Assembly: GCF_029931775.1 (NCBI RefSeq)
Contig: NC_079318.1
Span: 78,651,614-78,715,613, forward strand
Source: Euleptes europaea
Taxonomy: Eukaryota > Chordata > Lepidosauria > Squamata > Sphaerodactylidae
Direction: 5' to 3'
Length of the DNA: 64,000 nucleotides
Shown: in pieces, positions 52,648 through 64,000 of the stretch
Layout: the number at the start of each line of letters is the position of its first letter
How positions within the stretch are numbered: position 1 is the first letter of the stretch
Program-made: the position numbers and the translations under genes
The notes under the pieces: model-generated
Databases searched by the model: none
What the model saw: only the letters and a program-made list of their open reading frames with translations
What the model was told of the DNA's origin: nothing

Positions 52648-55600
52648 TCAGCTGACTGCAGTGTGCAGCCCAGTCAGGTTGCCTCCGAGCTCATCCTCCG
52701 GGCCCTCAGCTTGGAACATGGCGCTGAACTGGGCCTGGCATTCAAGCAGGAGTTTCCGGCTCGGGGGAGAAGCCAACGCGCGGATGCAGTGCGCCCGCAC
52801 AATGCCAGACTGGCCCCCTGACACCAGCCAGGTGTGGCAATCCAGGTTGGGGCTGAAGCGAACCTGTCAAGAAGAGGATGTCGAAGAAGTAGAGGAAAAA
52901 ACAATCAACGAAGGAAAGGGGGCGGGATGAGCCCTACTGTATCCTTCACCCCAAACTCTCTGGGCCAGTCATCTCTGTCCCAGAACTAGGAAAGGTTGGC
53001 TCCAGCCACAGAAGCTCTGGCAAAGATCCAGAGTCTTGAGAGAGAAACGCATGCATGTACCAAATATACAACGGGATGCCTGAGACTGCCCCCCCCAACA
53101 AGCCCATGATGTAGCCATTTTTTCTTATAGAATCACAGAGTTGGAAGTGACCACCAGGGACATCTAGTCCAACCCCCAGCACAATGCAGGAAATTCACAT
53201 CTACCTCCCCCCCCCCACACCCCCAGTGACCCCTACTCCATGCCCAGAAGATGGCCAAGGTGCCCTCCTTCTCATCATCTGCTTAAGGTCATAGAATCAG
53301 CACTGCTGTCAGATGGCCATCTAAACTCTGCTTAAAAACCTCCAGGGAAGGAGAGCCTACCACCTCCCGAGAAAGCCTGTTCCCCTGAGGAACCGCTCTG
53401 TTAGAAAATTCTTCCTAATGTCTAGAAGGAAACTCTTTTGATTTAATTTCAACCTGTTGGTTCTGGTCCGACCTTCTGGGGTAACAGAAAACAACTCGGC
53501 ACCATCCTCCGTATGACAGCCCTCGAAGATGGTCTTACCTTGTGTACTGCTTCCAGCTGCAATCTGCCTAGGCCATCCCCTTCTTTTACTTGTTGCATGG
53601 GCATTTGCTTCCGGGACTTCCTCCTGAAGAAGCTCCTCTTAATTTGGGTGGAGAGAAGGCAGAGGAGAAGGGAGAATCAGTCTCAACAGCAAGCGCAGCC
53701 AGCCTGAGCAGTTGCAAGGCTCTCCGGGCAGCAGCAAGGGAAAGAAAAGGACTGCACCCCCTGAAGCGGCAGGGCCCCTGTGCAGGCGGGCCTCCTGCTG
53801 TCAAGCCAGCGATTGATGGGCCTGGGACCAGAGCCTCATCATCTGGCTGAAATTAGTCTTATCAGCCAGAAACATGCCGAAGAATGGGAAGGACCCAAGA
53901 AGGGGGGAGAGGGAGGCAGGAGCAGCTGGAGAGCAATGATAGGACTCCTGGCCTCTTGGGGGTGAGGGAAGGGGGGGAGGCGACTGCCACCACACACCCC
54001 GCCACCACCGCCTGCCCATCCCCACTTGGTACCAACAGCGGAGGGCAGCCTCTTTCCCAGAAGCATTTTGCTAACATGAGGACAACTCCCCAGCATATGA
54101 TCTGATAGGCAGAAGCCTCCCACCTGAAAGGCATGCTGGGATATTTAAGGAGCTGTACATGGCTTCCCAACCCTCACCAAAACCTCCCTTCCATCCCGCT
54201 CAGGATAGAGCCCTGCTTCCTCCAAGCCCTCACCAGGTCAGTATCCTGAAAATGGATGTAGTTCTGGGCCACTGACTCACTGTACGTCCTGCCCTCCACT
54301 GGGGGCTTCCCGCTGGCTCCTGTCCTCGCATCGATGCTGACTGGGCCACAGGGAAGCAGTTCTGCCTTGTAGATAGGCTACATGGGGAAATTCAGAGAAT
54401 AGTTCATGGCAAGAAGATTCCCTTGCTCTGATCCTGCCCTCAACAATGGCACAGCTCACCAATACTGTTTTCTTATTAGAGATATCCAGATGTGCCAAGC
54501 TGATGGCTTCCCCCGCCTGCCCACTCAAGAAGTGGCTCAAGCAAGAGAGCCAAGCCATAAGATCAAAGAGAAGGAATTACTCCGTCCTCTCACTCCTGGA
54601 ATAGCTGGCCAAAAATTCCAGTGCAATACATCAGCATCTCTAAAAGAGCCCCCCACCCCAATCCCACATGCCCTGAGACTTCCTGGTGCCCTGACGACTA
54701 TGTTTTTAGGGGTAGGGAGAGAAGAGTACCAGGTGAAGGCACCATAAGAAAACCTCTTGAGATTCTGCATTTAATTTCTCTCCACCCCAGCTTCAGGGAG
54801 AAATTATTTCACAATTGTACATAGTGATGAGCTAGAATACCTCTTCTGAACTCTAATCTAACCTGATTAACAAATAATTCTAATCACTAATTCTCACAGG
54901 AAGGGAAGGTGGTGATGACTGAGAAATTAAGTGTGGAATTCAGGGTCTTCAAAATAGAGACACTGTCCCACCTTTTCTTCCTTTGTAAGAGGGAAGAGGT
55001 TTGGTCCAAAAGCTCCTGCCTTTCCTGGGTGGAGGAAGATGGCTAACCTAAATTCCTAATATATGACATTGGGCAGGGGGAGTACAACATTTTCCTCAGA
55101 GCTGCTGTGGAGACAAGAAACAGCAGCAGTAGCTGCAGAAACCGGGTCAGTGGGGTGCTTGTGGAGAGGAATACTTCTGGATTGGAATGAGAATGACCAT
55201 GCCCTCCTTCAGTCTTCAACCACATCAAGAATGCCACCTCTCTAGTAGAGGCAAGGTTTCTCTTCTCTCCCTATGGCACTGTGACTGGACAATACTAATG
55301 CCATTAACACCACCGAGAGGCAACCACCCCAAATGAAGTGGCAGCAACACCTACAAATCGGCGCTCAGAGGGTCGTTTGACGTTGTGTGGGTTGACTGAC
55401 AGGTCGGGCATCATGGCAGCCACCAGCTCCCCTGTGGCATCTCCAGCAGCTATGGAGTTCAGCCAATCAGATCCAGAGATGCTCTGAAAAAGGACAGAGA
55501 ATTTAGAGCCAGGCACAGAGCCCGACTCCTTCTGTACCCGACCAGGCTGTGGAGAGGCCTCAACTGAATGTTGCTTCATTTCTGCCCTCAGCAGGAGTGC

Positions 55601-58600
55601 AAACCTACCCATACGGTCCCTTTGCGAGGGGCCACAAAATAGGCCCGGAAGCCCAGATAGCCAGCATCGAGGTAGTGGATCCCACAGAGGCCATACCTGC
55701 AATACAAGAGATGTCGGGGAGCATGACCCCCAATTCCACTGTACAATGGGCCTGGTTCCCACCTCCCCACACACATCTTCAGTTCTCAACTGCCAAACAA
55801 CCCAGCATCATGACTAGGGGGTTACCGCACTTTGAATTCCCAGCGATGTATTAAGAGTTTGAAAATGTTGTAAAAAACATCGCTTTAAAAGGGTTTTTGG
55901 ATACCACGGCTTATAAATGGTTGGAAGACATCTTCACAGCTAAAGGGGCCAAAGTACGAACAGTATTTTTTATAACGTTTTCAAACTCTTAATACATTGG
56001 TGGGAATACAGTGCGAACAGTATTTTTTATAACATTTTCAAACTCTTAATACATCGCTGGGAATACAAGTGTGGTAACCCCCGATATTTGATCCAGAGCA
56101 GCTTCCACTAAACAGCCAACAAGTCTAAAGACCCGAAGGCTGGCAATGTAGCAGGAACAGCAACAAACATACAGGTGACTTCAGTTTCAGGGAAGTCCTA
56201 GTATTACAAAACTCTGTTTTTAATAATGGATTCCTGTGCTAGAGATCTTCAAGGAGATGCTGAATCAAACACTGTAATGTCCAGCTCTCTGGACTTGCTG
56301 CCTCTGCTTAAAACCAGTGGGAACCTTCACAAGGAAGAAAGCTTAAACACAGCACAGTAGGGAGACCTGAACATCCAGAGTCCAACCGGGAAATTTTATT
56401 TTCAAATACTATCCTTTGAAAGCCCAACTCCAGAATCTGGGCAGAACATCACGGTGTTGGGGGTTGCCAGAGGTGATGATGTTCTGTGGGTTTGGGAAGG
56501 ATGCGTGTGGGGGGGGGGCATGGCCTGTACTGTGGTTCTGTTGGGCATGTTTGGGAGGGGGCTGTTGCTGGGGAGATTGCCTCTGGTTTCTGTCTGGCAG
56601 GTTTTTATCCATGGCGTGGGAGGGTGTGGGCAGGGGACCACCTCTGTTCCTGCCATCTGACACCCATGCCACACGGGGCTGAAGCTGTCAGGTTGTCATG
56701 GCAGCGGCTCTTTCCTGCCTTGCGCTGTGTGAGGGTCCGCCCCTCGCCTGGGTTCTGGTGAGGCCCTTGTGGTAGGGGGGTGCAGGTCATCAGCCCGTAG
56801 TGTTCATTTATAGAGTCTTAAACTGTATGTACTGTATTCGTTGTATTTTTATTGTAATTTGAAATGTAATTTATTAATTGTTGTTAGCCGCTCTGAGCCC
56901 CACTTTGAGGTGGGAGGGCAGGAAATAAACTGAAATAAATAAAATACATAAATAAACCTCAGCTGAGACGACATTCTCAAACTTAGGTGTTATTTTCATA
57001 CACTCCCCCCCATAATGTGTGTCTGCATAACATATGCATTGTTTCCTGAACTGCTTGCCAGTTTTACAAGTAAATTAGACTTATCGCAGGTGGAGAAAAC
57101 TCTGACGATGCTCTCTGGAACTGGTCTCTGAAGAAGCCTAAGAACGTGCAGAAGATATGAGGGGATGTAGGCTGGGGTACAGCACTCTTATAGGAAAACT
57201 CCTGATGGAGTATGCACACGCCTATGTTTTTGTGCATACGCATATGCCCACATGTTCTCAGACTATTTATGCTGGATTACAATTGCCACTACATCCAAGC
57301 AGAGACCGCTGTTATTTATAGCATTGAAAGCTGGCACATTTATCCTATGTAACTAATGGGGTAAGAACTGCATATGGCAATTTTACTGCGCAAATCAGGC
57401 TTCTGTGCCCTTCTGCGAAGCAGCTGCCATAACCCCACAGGAGACTCCTGGCTCCCCACATTGCAGCACTGTGAAAATGATAAATCCAATTTCCTGTGAC
57501 TGGGGTAAATTAGTTCCCAAAAGGATGGTTATTCAGCCACGAGGGTAAGAACAACAGTGTAGGCTCCAAAGCAGGCTTTTGCATGCCCTTCCCAAAATAC
57601 ACACGTGCATACACACTCACGAGGCATAGCAGTTGTCCTGTGCAACCGTGATCCCACTGTAAGGCAGCAGCCAAGCAATTTCCGTGCTCAGGAAACGCTT
57701 GATGCTGTTGATGGGCTCGTGCAGCCGGCGCAGGTCCCAGAACTTGATCTTGCGGTCATTCCCTGCCGTCACCATGAAATTGCTAGGACGAAAACAGATC
57801 GCTTCACTGACACTCCAAGCTCTTTCTGCCAGTTGCAGGGGGAAAGGGGTTGAGGAGAAGGCATGCTCGGGTTGGCTGAGAAGAGGCAGAGGCTAGCAAG
57901 ACAGACTGCACTCAGAAACTGGGGGCCCAGGAAGCATCTCTCTGTAGGCAGCCAACTGCCAACCACTACTGCTTGACTTCTTCTGCCACAGCCAGGTTGA
58001 GTGTTAAGAACATAAGAAAAGCCCTGCTGGATCAGACCAAGGCCCATCAAGTCCAGCAGTCTGTTCACACAGTGGCCAACCAGGTGCCTCTAGGAAGCCC
58101 ACAAATAAGACGACTGCAGCAGCAGCGTCCTGCCTGTGTTCCACCTAAGATAATAGGCATGCTCCTCTGATCCTGGAGAGAATAGGTATGCATCATGACT
58201 AGTATCCATTTTAATTAATAGCCATGAATACCCCTTTCCTCCATGAACATGTCCACTCCCCTCTTAAAGCCTTCCAAGTTGGCAGCCATCACCACATTTT
58301 GGGGCAGGGAGTTTCACAACCCTGGAGGCTAGCCACTAAAGGAAAGCAGCTCTCACTAACCTGTCTTACTTTGCACGCACACATGCACACACCTGTTTGC
58401 TTTGCACCACTGGATGTTGCGCACAGCATGATCATGGGCAAGGAAGCAGTGATACGGGTACAGCTTGAGGGAGCCATCGGGCTGACGGATCCGTTGCAGC
58501 AGGGACTTGCTGGAGAGGTTCCACAGGGCCACAGTGCCTGGGGAGAGGAGACCGTAAGCGTGGTGCCAGGACTGCAAACAGAAGGGAACCCCTCCTACCT

Positions 58601-61600
58601 GCCTCCCTCCCTCTACAGGGCCTTCCCTTCTCACCATCATAGAAGCCAGCGGCCAGTTGATGGTGAGGCTTGGTGGGCATCCATGCCAAGCTGAAACACT
58701 GCCCGCATTCAGCGGGGCTCGCTGCCTGGATGGAGCCCACTTGCAAAGTGGCCACACACTGTACCTGAAGAGAAAGAGATGCAGCCATCAGCAGTAGTAA
58801 GATGGTTTGGTGGGAGTGAAGAACCAGCTCTGTCTTTTCAGAGTAACTGCTGGTCCAAGGGAAACAAGCCAATTTTACCCAACTCCAGACAGAAAACAAA
58901 AGAGCATCTGGGCAGACTGAACTTAACTGGCTATTGAGAGGCTGCCCCTCGCACAGAGAACCACCTCTCTTAATGAACAGACAAGTTGAAAAGATGCAGT
59001 GTACGACTTGTGCCTCCACCACAAGGGAGCTCGCAGATGGAGACATGTTAGGCCTTGACGCGGAGACATACCTTGCAGATTGTGTGCCGTGGTGATGGCC
59101 CATCTAGGAGAGGAAGAGAGATGGGGTCAGACGGCGAGCAACCTCCGCAGGATCCAGTGGAAACTTTAATGCTTCCTTGACCTTGAAAGCTTGGGACTGG
59201 TGGGGGAGCCCTGTTCTAGCCTAACTCTCCCTTCTGATGAATTCCAGGAGCTAGATGGGATCAACCACCACGTAAAGGTCCCCTGTGCAAGCACTGGGTC
59301 ATTCCTGACCCATGGGTGACATCACATCCCCAGACTTTGTTTACGGGGTGGTTTGCCAGTGCCTTCTCCAGTCATCTTCCCTTTACCCCCAGCAAGCTGG
59401 GTACTCATTTGACCGACCTCGGAAGGATGGAAGGCTGAGTCAACCTTGAGCCGGCTACCTGAAACCGACTTCAGTCAAGATCAAACTCAGGTCATGAGCA
59501 GAGCTTTTGACTGCAGTACTGCAGCTTAACACTCTGCACCACGGGGCTCCTCAACCACCACTTAGGCCAGCTCAAATCCTTGCTGGAAGACAACTCTCCT
59601 GTCTACCAGCTCCCTGCCTCAAGGTATCACCTGTCTGGTCCAGGAAGTCCAAGCCTTGGCTTCCCTCACTGGCACTCCACAAGAAACAGCAGAAGGGGTC
59701 TCATTACTCCCACTCTGGTGCTGGCATCTTTTGAGCTGCTACTTTCCATGACCAGGCCCAGGAAAGCTGGCATCCACAGGCACACTCAGAAACAACTTGG
59801 TGGAAACAGCCCTGCTTGGCCAGCTTCTCGGAAAGGCACAAGTTGAAATACAACACACGCACAAGAGTTGCTGGTTCCCTGAGAGAAGCAACTCCAGAGG
59901 AACTCTGCAGTCACACAAGCTACTTCCTCTGCGACTCAAATGTCTCTGCTACTCAGCTCAGTGTAGGGAACCTGCCCAACCACCACCCAGGTCCTTGGCT
60001 AAGGCCCTGCTTCACAGGCTTCACAGCTTAGCTAATAGTGCAACCTTTCCAGACCAAGGCAGGCAAGAGTAACTCCTGGCGCCCACCCTCCACATCACAA
60101 GAAGGAAATTCTCAAAGAGAAAAGTAGGGCAACCACAGCTGGGGAGGCTCAAAGATCTCCCCCATGCCGGATGTAGCATAGACAACCAGAGCACACGTGA
60201 TAGGAAGGAAGTGACAAGATCAACCAGGTGATAAGACTGTAAATACACTCAAAAGGAATATTATATCTTGTATTATATGTGTTTTATGTGCAATTCCTTT
60301 TCATGTAAATTATTATTATTAATAATAAAATTAATATTAATAACAACAACAATAATAATAATTTTATTTATACCCCACCCTTTCCCTGCAAACAGGGCTC
60401 AGGGTGGCTTACAACATAAAACCCATAAATATATGTAAGTACAATTTAAAACACATAATTAAAACCATAACCTATTCTAGCTACTACAAAACAGTGTAAG
60501 ATGGCACTCTGATTATACTTCTATATAATACTGGTGGACGAACAGATGGTAACAGGGAGGTCACCAGGCATGTAGCAGTCTCAACCGCTTCAGGAGGAAG
60601 GAGACCGGGACTGAGAAAGAAGGAAAAGGAGGGGAGGGGGATGCCAGCATATAAAAATAGTTTATTTTGGAAATTTATGTAGGATTCCTCACCACCTCAG
60701 ATTTCTTTCAGGATGCAACTCCCATTTAATGAAGGAGGATTTGATTTTCCTGATCTTGGTTTCTATCATCAGGCATATTTTTTAACTTGTACTAATTATT
60801 GGGACTGCTCTTCTCAGTTGGACTATCCATCTTTGGCTATTTTGGAGCCTTCTTGTCTGACAGCTCTGCCTTAGGGTCTATATGTGCCAAAATAGATCCA
60901 TCTGCAATTTCTGCAGTTAGAGAATTATGGTGCATAATGTCACAATATCAATCTGACCCATTTTCACATGCTAAATTAACACCATGGGCCACTCCAAATT
61001 TAAAAATTGAAAAGAAATCTTTTTTATGGAAGGCTTGGACAGATAGAGGGATCTTTACTTTGGACAAATTAATAGATGACAACAATTTTTTGTTATTTTC
61101 TCAGCTGAGTTCTAGATATGAACTGCCAACTTCTGTTGAATGGCAATATTTACAACTGCAACATTTGTTGGTATCTAAATATGACCCGGAAGAATAAGTG
61201 TTTCCGAATCTCCCCTTACTCTTGGAAACTCTCATTGAATCAATGCAGAAATAAACCCACCAATATTTGTTTGTGTTATCATATTTATTAATCAACATGA
61301 AATATTTATAAAGTCGCAGAAATGAATGGAATATGGAGCTGGATCGCCCTATTTTGCCTAAGCAATGGAATATACCTGTTGTTTCTATGGACCCTAAGCT
61401 GCAATTTATTCAGAAAAAAAAATTATGATTTTAGGATATACTGGGCACTAAGAGGACTTTTTATTAAAGGACTAATAAAGTGTTTAGTAAAGGACTAAGT
61501 AAAGTGTCTGATTACTGGTGCTGTAACTTACAGGACTTATCTCTTAAACATGTGCTTTGGGCCTGTCCAGTTATTTGGTCTTTTTCGGAGGAAGTAATTA

Positions 61601-63635
61601 TTCATAATTATGTATTAGAATATTAACTGATGTTTGAGGATGCTTATGTACTTTTAAACTGTTCGCCTATATCCTGGAGACTAACTGAAAATGGACTCTC
61701 CGTGCCCTTACTGTTGCTGAAAAGCTTATATTACAATACTGGAGGGATAAATTCCCACCTCCAGTAATACAATGGATTGAGGACCTTACAATCTCATCAA
61801 CATTTGAACATAGGACATATAAACGACAATTATGCATGGACATAGTTTTAGATGTTTGGAGACCTTTTATAGATGCTCATCTGTAGACTTGCCACCACAG
61901 TTGTTATTTTTTTTAAAAAATTCGTTCTGGTTGGGAGTTAATTTTTTTTAAAGGTAATAGACTGCAGTTGCCCTCCCCAAATTTCGCTCACTTTTCAATC
62001 TCCCAGCCATCTGTCCATCAAAGAGATGTCCTTTTGGGGGCTCTGTTAGACTCTGGCAAGAGTGGAAGGACGGGGAGGTTAATGGAACATTAAGCATGTG
62101 TGCTCCCCCTCTCACCCAACATGGCACTAGAAGGAGGGGGGAGGGGCTCAGAGCTCAGCCCGGACTCCCGGGGGACTGATTGTTCATTATCACCAGAGGC
62201 CAAGGTTGAGTGCCCACGAGTGTTGCAAACACACACACAGCCATCATCATCATCTATCATTCTTACAGACAGATATAATTACAAGCATCATTAGCCGATA
62301 TGGCTGAGCAGGGAAGGGGAAGGGGACGAGAGAGGAAAGAAGACATTCATTGTTGGAATCCATGGACAGTTCCTTGGAAAGAACATCTTCCAGAGTGGTA
62401 GAAGACTGCATTGAAGCCTCCTGCCTGCACAGTTGTGAAACCTTTCTCAGCTTGGGGAAGGGATAACTTTAGGAGATCCTTTGTGGGGGGAGGGGAAGGG
62501 AAATTAGGAAAGCAGCAGGACACAGCTTTCCCTATACCCTTACAGGGAGGCCATGACTGTGCTACTACAATAGTCTCTTGAATCCTGAAGGAAACCTCTG
62601 CTTCAGAATGGAACACCTCATCCCCTTCAGCTTGGGACTAAATATGTGTGCATGGGGAAGACAGTCAGCGCTGAATGGAAAGTCCTGAAAACCATCATGG
62701 CTGTTTGCTGAGGGAGAACTGGCAAGTTTGACTTCTCTTACTGAAGGACTGTGGTCCGTACTTGTAGCAAACTTTGGTTTTATTAACACGTAGGAGCTCA
62801 CCAGGCAGACAGAGTTGATGGGGAAACAAAGGGTCCGAATCCTGACTGGCAGATGACTTGTTCTTGGACGTATGGCATGAGAGCTCTTCACTGGCTGATA
62901 CTACAACAGGCTCCCTCCAAGCAAAGGGCAGCAACTGCTTTTCATCAACACTATCCAGTTTGGAGAGTTCAACTAGCCTCCTCACTTTAAGTCACTCCTC
63001 TGCCCTAGAATGCACTCCTAAATGCTGCTTGGCAGATTAAGCTGGGGAAGGGAGGGAGAATGAGATTTCTTTATAAAGCTCAGTGGGGAGACAGAAATGC
63101 CCAAGATAATCATGCAAGGTCACAGCCACTTGCATAGGGTTTGCTCTGATGGACCCCAGGTCCAGCCTGCCACTCTCCCAGGGAATGTTACAGCTCTTCC
63201 TACCTGTTACCTGGGCTCTCCTGTAGGCATGCAAGCCCTGGGCATGCGGAAGGCTATACAGCAGCACCTTGCCGTCGGAGAAAGCCACAGCCAGCAGTCC
63301 CAGCCGGCTCATCTGGAAAGACTGCAGGGGGCAGAAGAGCAAACGATAACAACAAAGGCCCTTTCAAGAGGCTTCCCTGTCACCTCCCAATAGGTAGTAG
63401 ACCCTGTGAGGACACATGTGTTGCCTGCTCCACATCCCTGAATTTTCAAGGAAAACAAAAAATCGTAAAGACTGGTTTCCAATCTTCCTCTCTGGCCCAT
63501 CTACAATCTGTTAAAGATCTTACCTTGCGACGAGTGGCAGGGAGTTCCCAAGCTCCACTTGGACAAAACTTCATATCCCAGATGCAGCCATGGCTGGTGG
63601 CAATGGCATACGCTAGTCTTGGCTTGGTTGCAGAC
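52648..63635 (-). CDS. GTF3C2: General transcription factor 3C polypeptide 2 (TFIIIC110), C-terminal 11 coding exons
   Basis: Exons in transcript order are 63524-63635, 63204-63321, 59072-59103, 58635-58764, 58393-58537, 57621-57782, 55609-55696, 55355-55483, 54234-54377, 53539-53637 and 52648-52863. All splice borders and phases fit, giving 457 aa to the stop; human GTF3C2 is about 911 aa, so the N-terminal half is beyond the right edge. The protein contains the WD-repeat part: [87 protein letters not shown] and [13 protein letters not shown], all closely matching human TFIIIC110. TFIIIC binds the A and B boxes of tRNA genes and recruits TFIIIB and Pol III. The extreme C-terminus (after QFSAMFQ) differs from human. 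The donor at 63204 was chosen over one 7 bases upstream because only it keeps phase with the 32-nt exon. Confidence 0.93.
53128..53500 (-). mobile_element. CR1 LINE 3' end
   Basis: ATAGAATCACAGAGTTGGAA, TCCAACCCCCAGCACAATGC and CTGTTCCCCTGAGGAACCGC. It lies in the GTF3C2 intron, ending 39 bases from the exon at 53539-53637. Confidence 0.85.
55818..56081. mobile_element. Palindromic GGGGTTACCG element, second copy
   Basis: GGGGTTACCGCACTTTGAAT to CAAGTGTGGTAACCCC with the same 60-bp inverted arms as 15031-15241. The centre is inverted relative to that copy, and part of the right arm (TTTTTTATAAC...CTCTTAATACAT) is duplicated. It is in a GTF3C2 intron; flanks CTAG and CGAT give no clear target duplication. 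Confidence 0.8.
56090..56790. other. GTF3C2 intron, no recognised feature
   Basis: Overlapping open frames on both strands around 56400-56680 show no family resemblance. Confidence 0.35.
56790..56965 (+). repeat. Retrotransposon 3' end (LINE-type tail)
   Basis: GTTGTTAGCCGCTCTGAGCC, GGGAGGGCAGGAAATAAACT and an AAATAAATAAAAT tail are the common ending of a reptile LINE or LINE-mobilised repeat. Confidence 0.55.
58007..58320 (-). mobile_element. CR1 LINE 3' end
   Basis: AAGAACATAAGAAAAGCCCT, CAGTCTGTTCACACAGTGGC and TTCCAAGTTGGCAGCCATCA, the same subfamily as 702-1508 and 20600-20990. It ends 73 bases from the GTF3C2 exon at 58393. Confidence 0.9.
59268..59555 (-). repeat. tRNA-derived SINE (GGAGCCCCGTGG type), near full length
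   Basis: GTAAAGGTCCCCTGTGCAAG, GGGGTGGTTTGCCAGTGCCT, CCGACCTCGGAAGGATGGAA and the inverted head ACCACGGGGCTCC. It is the fuller copy of 15828-16065. Confidence 0.9.
60290..60490. repeat. Unclassified retrotransposon-type tail repeat
   Basis: An (AAT)n-type run, then TTTATTTATACCCCACCCTT, GGGCTCAGGGTGGCTTACAA and A-rich sequence. Confidence 0.55.
60770..61910 (+). mobile_element. 5'-truncated L1/Tx1-like LINE ORF2 fragment
   Basis: An open stretch of 132 codons (60799-61197) includes [35 protein letters not shown] and [15 protein letters not shown], the pattern found near the end of L1-type ORF2 proteins. Later pieces (LYWAL..., [12 protein letters not shown]) continue that region in other frames, so the copy is dead. 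It is AT-rich, unlike its surroundings, and sits in the long GTF3C2 intron (59104-63203). I place it in L1 or Tx1 from pattern memory only. Confidence 0.7.
61915..63200. other. GTF3C2 intron, no recognised feature
   Basis: Open frames on the minus strand (for example 62565-62985) overlap in two frames and resemble no family. No exon needed by the GTF3C2 phase chain lies here. Confidence 0.4.
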
Positions 63636-64000
63636 CTCGAGGGAAGGGAATGTAGGAGAATCTAAGGGAAACCTTGCTCATATACCAATGATCCCTTAAC
63701 CTCCCCCCTCCCCCCACAATTGATGGCATTGACTCAGCTGTGCCATTTGGTACCCATCGCAGTGAACAGGAAGTCCCAGAAAAGCCTGTTTCTAGAATGT
63801 CTCCAAAAAGTAGTCTGGGAGGGGATTCCATTGGCTGAGAAAATTGTCTCTCCTTGTTGCAACTTCTGATTGCTGCTCCAACAGACTTCTCCCTCCTCTC
63901 ACATAGCCTGCCCCTTCTTGTATCTCTAGTGCACTATTCTGCAAAGTCAAAGAGGGAACCTGGCCTAGCACACAGGCAACCTGGCTCTCTACCCCAAGAT

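Noticed and set aside
56402-56790. Cluster of short frames in a GTF3C2 intron
   Set aside because: Several frames overlap on both strands with Gly/Trp or Pro/His-rich composition. This is typical of G-rich non-coding sequence.
63211-63321. GTF3C2 exon ending at CCCAG|GTAACA
   Set aside because: This donor leaves the wrong phase for the following 32-nt exon; the donor 7 bases further on gives GAT GGG and keeps frame.

Overview
This window looks like vertebrate nuclear DNA, most likely from a squamate reptile and possibly a gecko. Long split genes with GT-AG introns carry close relatives of human proteins. The introns and spacers are filled with CR1 LINE 3' ends, several tRNA-derived SINE families, 5S rRNA-derived SINEs and short inverted-repeat DNA transposons of a lizard type. 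The host assignment is an inference from repeat style, not a database match. All exon joins were worked out by hand from splice sites, reading phase and remembered human protein sequences.

Layout, left to right. (1) 1813-1925, minus: the first coding exon of a cysteine-string-protein J-domain gene, best fit DNAJC5G. The rest of the gene runs off the left edge. Its likely 5' UTR exon and CpG-rich promoter lie near 5.0-5.7 kb. (2) 7975-19803, minus: a complete 15-exon uridine-cytidine kinase-like gene (526 aa, called here a UCKL1-like gene). (3) About 26.3-50.1 kb, plus: a complete 8-exon SLC30A3 (ZnT3 vesicular zinc transporter, 401 aa), with a CpG-rich promoter and a 10.8 kb first intron. (4) 52648-63635, minus: the last 11 coding exons (457 aa) of GTF3C2, the TFIIIC110 WD-repeat subunit of the RNA polymerase III factor TFIIIC. 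The N-terminal half lies beyond the right edge.

SLC30A3, DNAJC5G and GTF3C2 are neighbours on human 2p23.3, whereas human UCKL1 sits beside DNAJC5 on 20q13.33. A UCKL1-type gene between SLC30A3 and a DNAJC5-type gene therefore suggests a whole-genome-duplication sister copy (ohnolog) retained here and lost from the mammalian 2p23.3 locus. This is the main biological point of the window. The genes are housekeeping or neuronal and do not form one pathway.

The non-coding remainder is dominated by repeats. The most notable are a perfect 2 x 90-bp palindrome at 4595-4796, a hAT-like MITE family with 8-bp target duplications (including one copy nested in another), two copies of a GGGGTTACC palindromic element in introns of two genes, a pair of snap-back elements in SLC30A3 intron 1, and a 5S-SINE split by a CR1. 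I saw no CRISPR array, rRNA gene, functional tRNA gene or operon-like system, as expected for this kind of genome.
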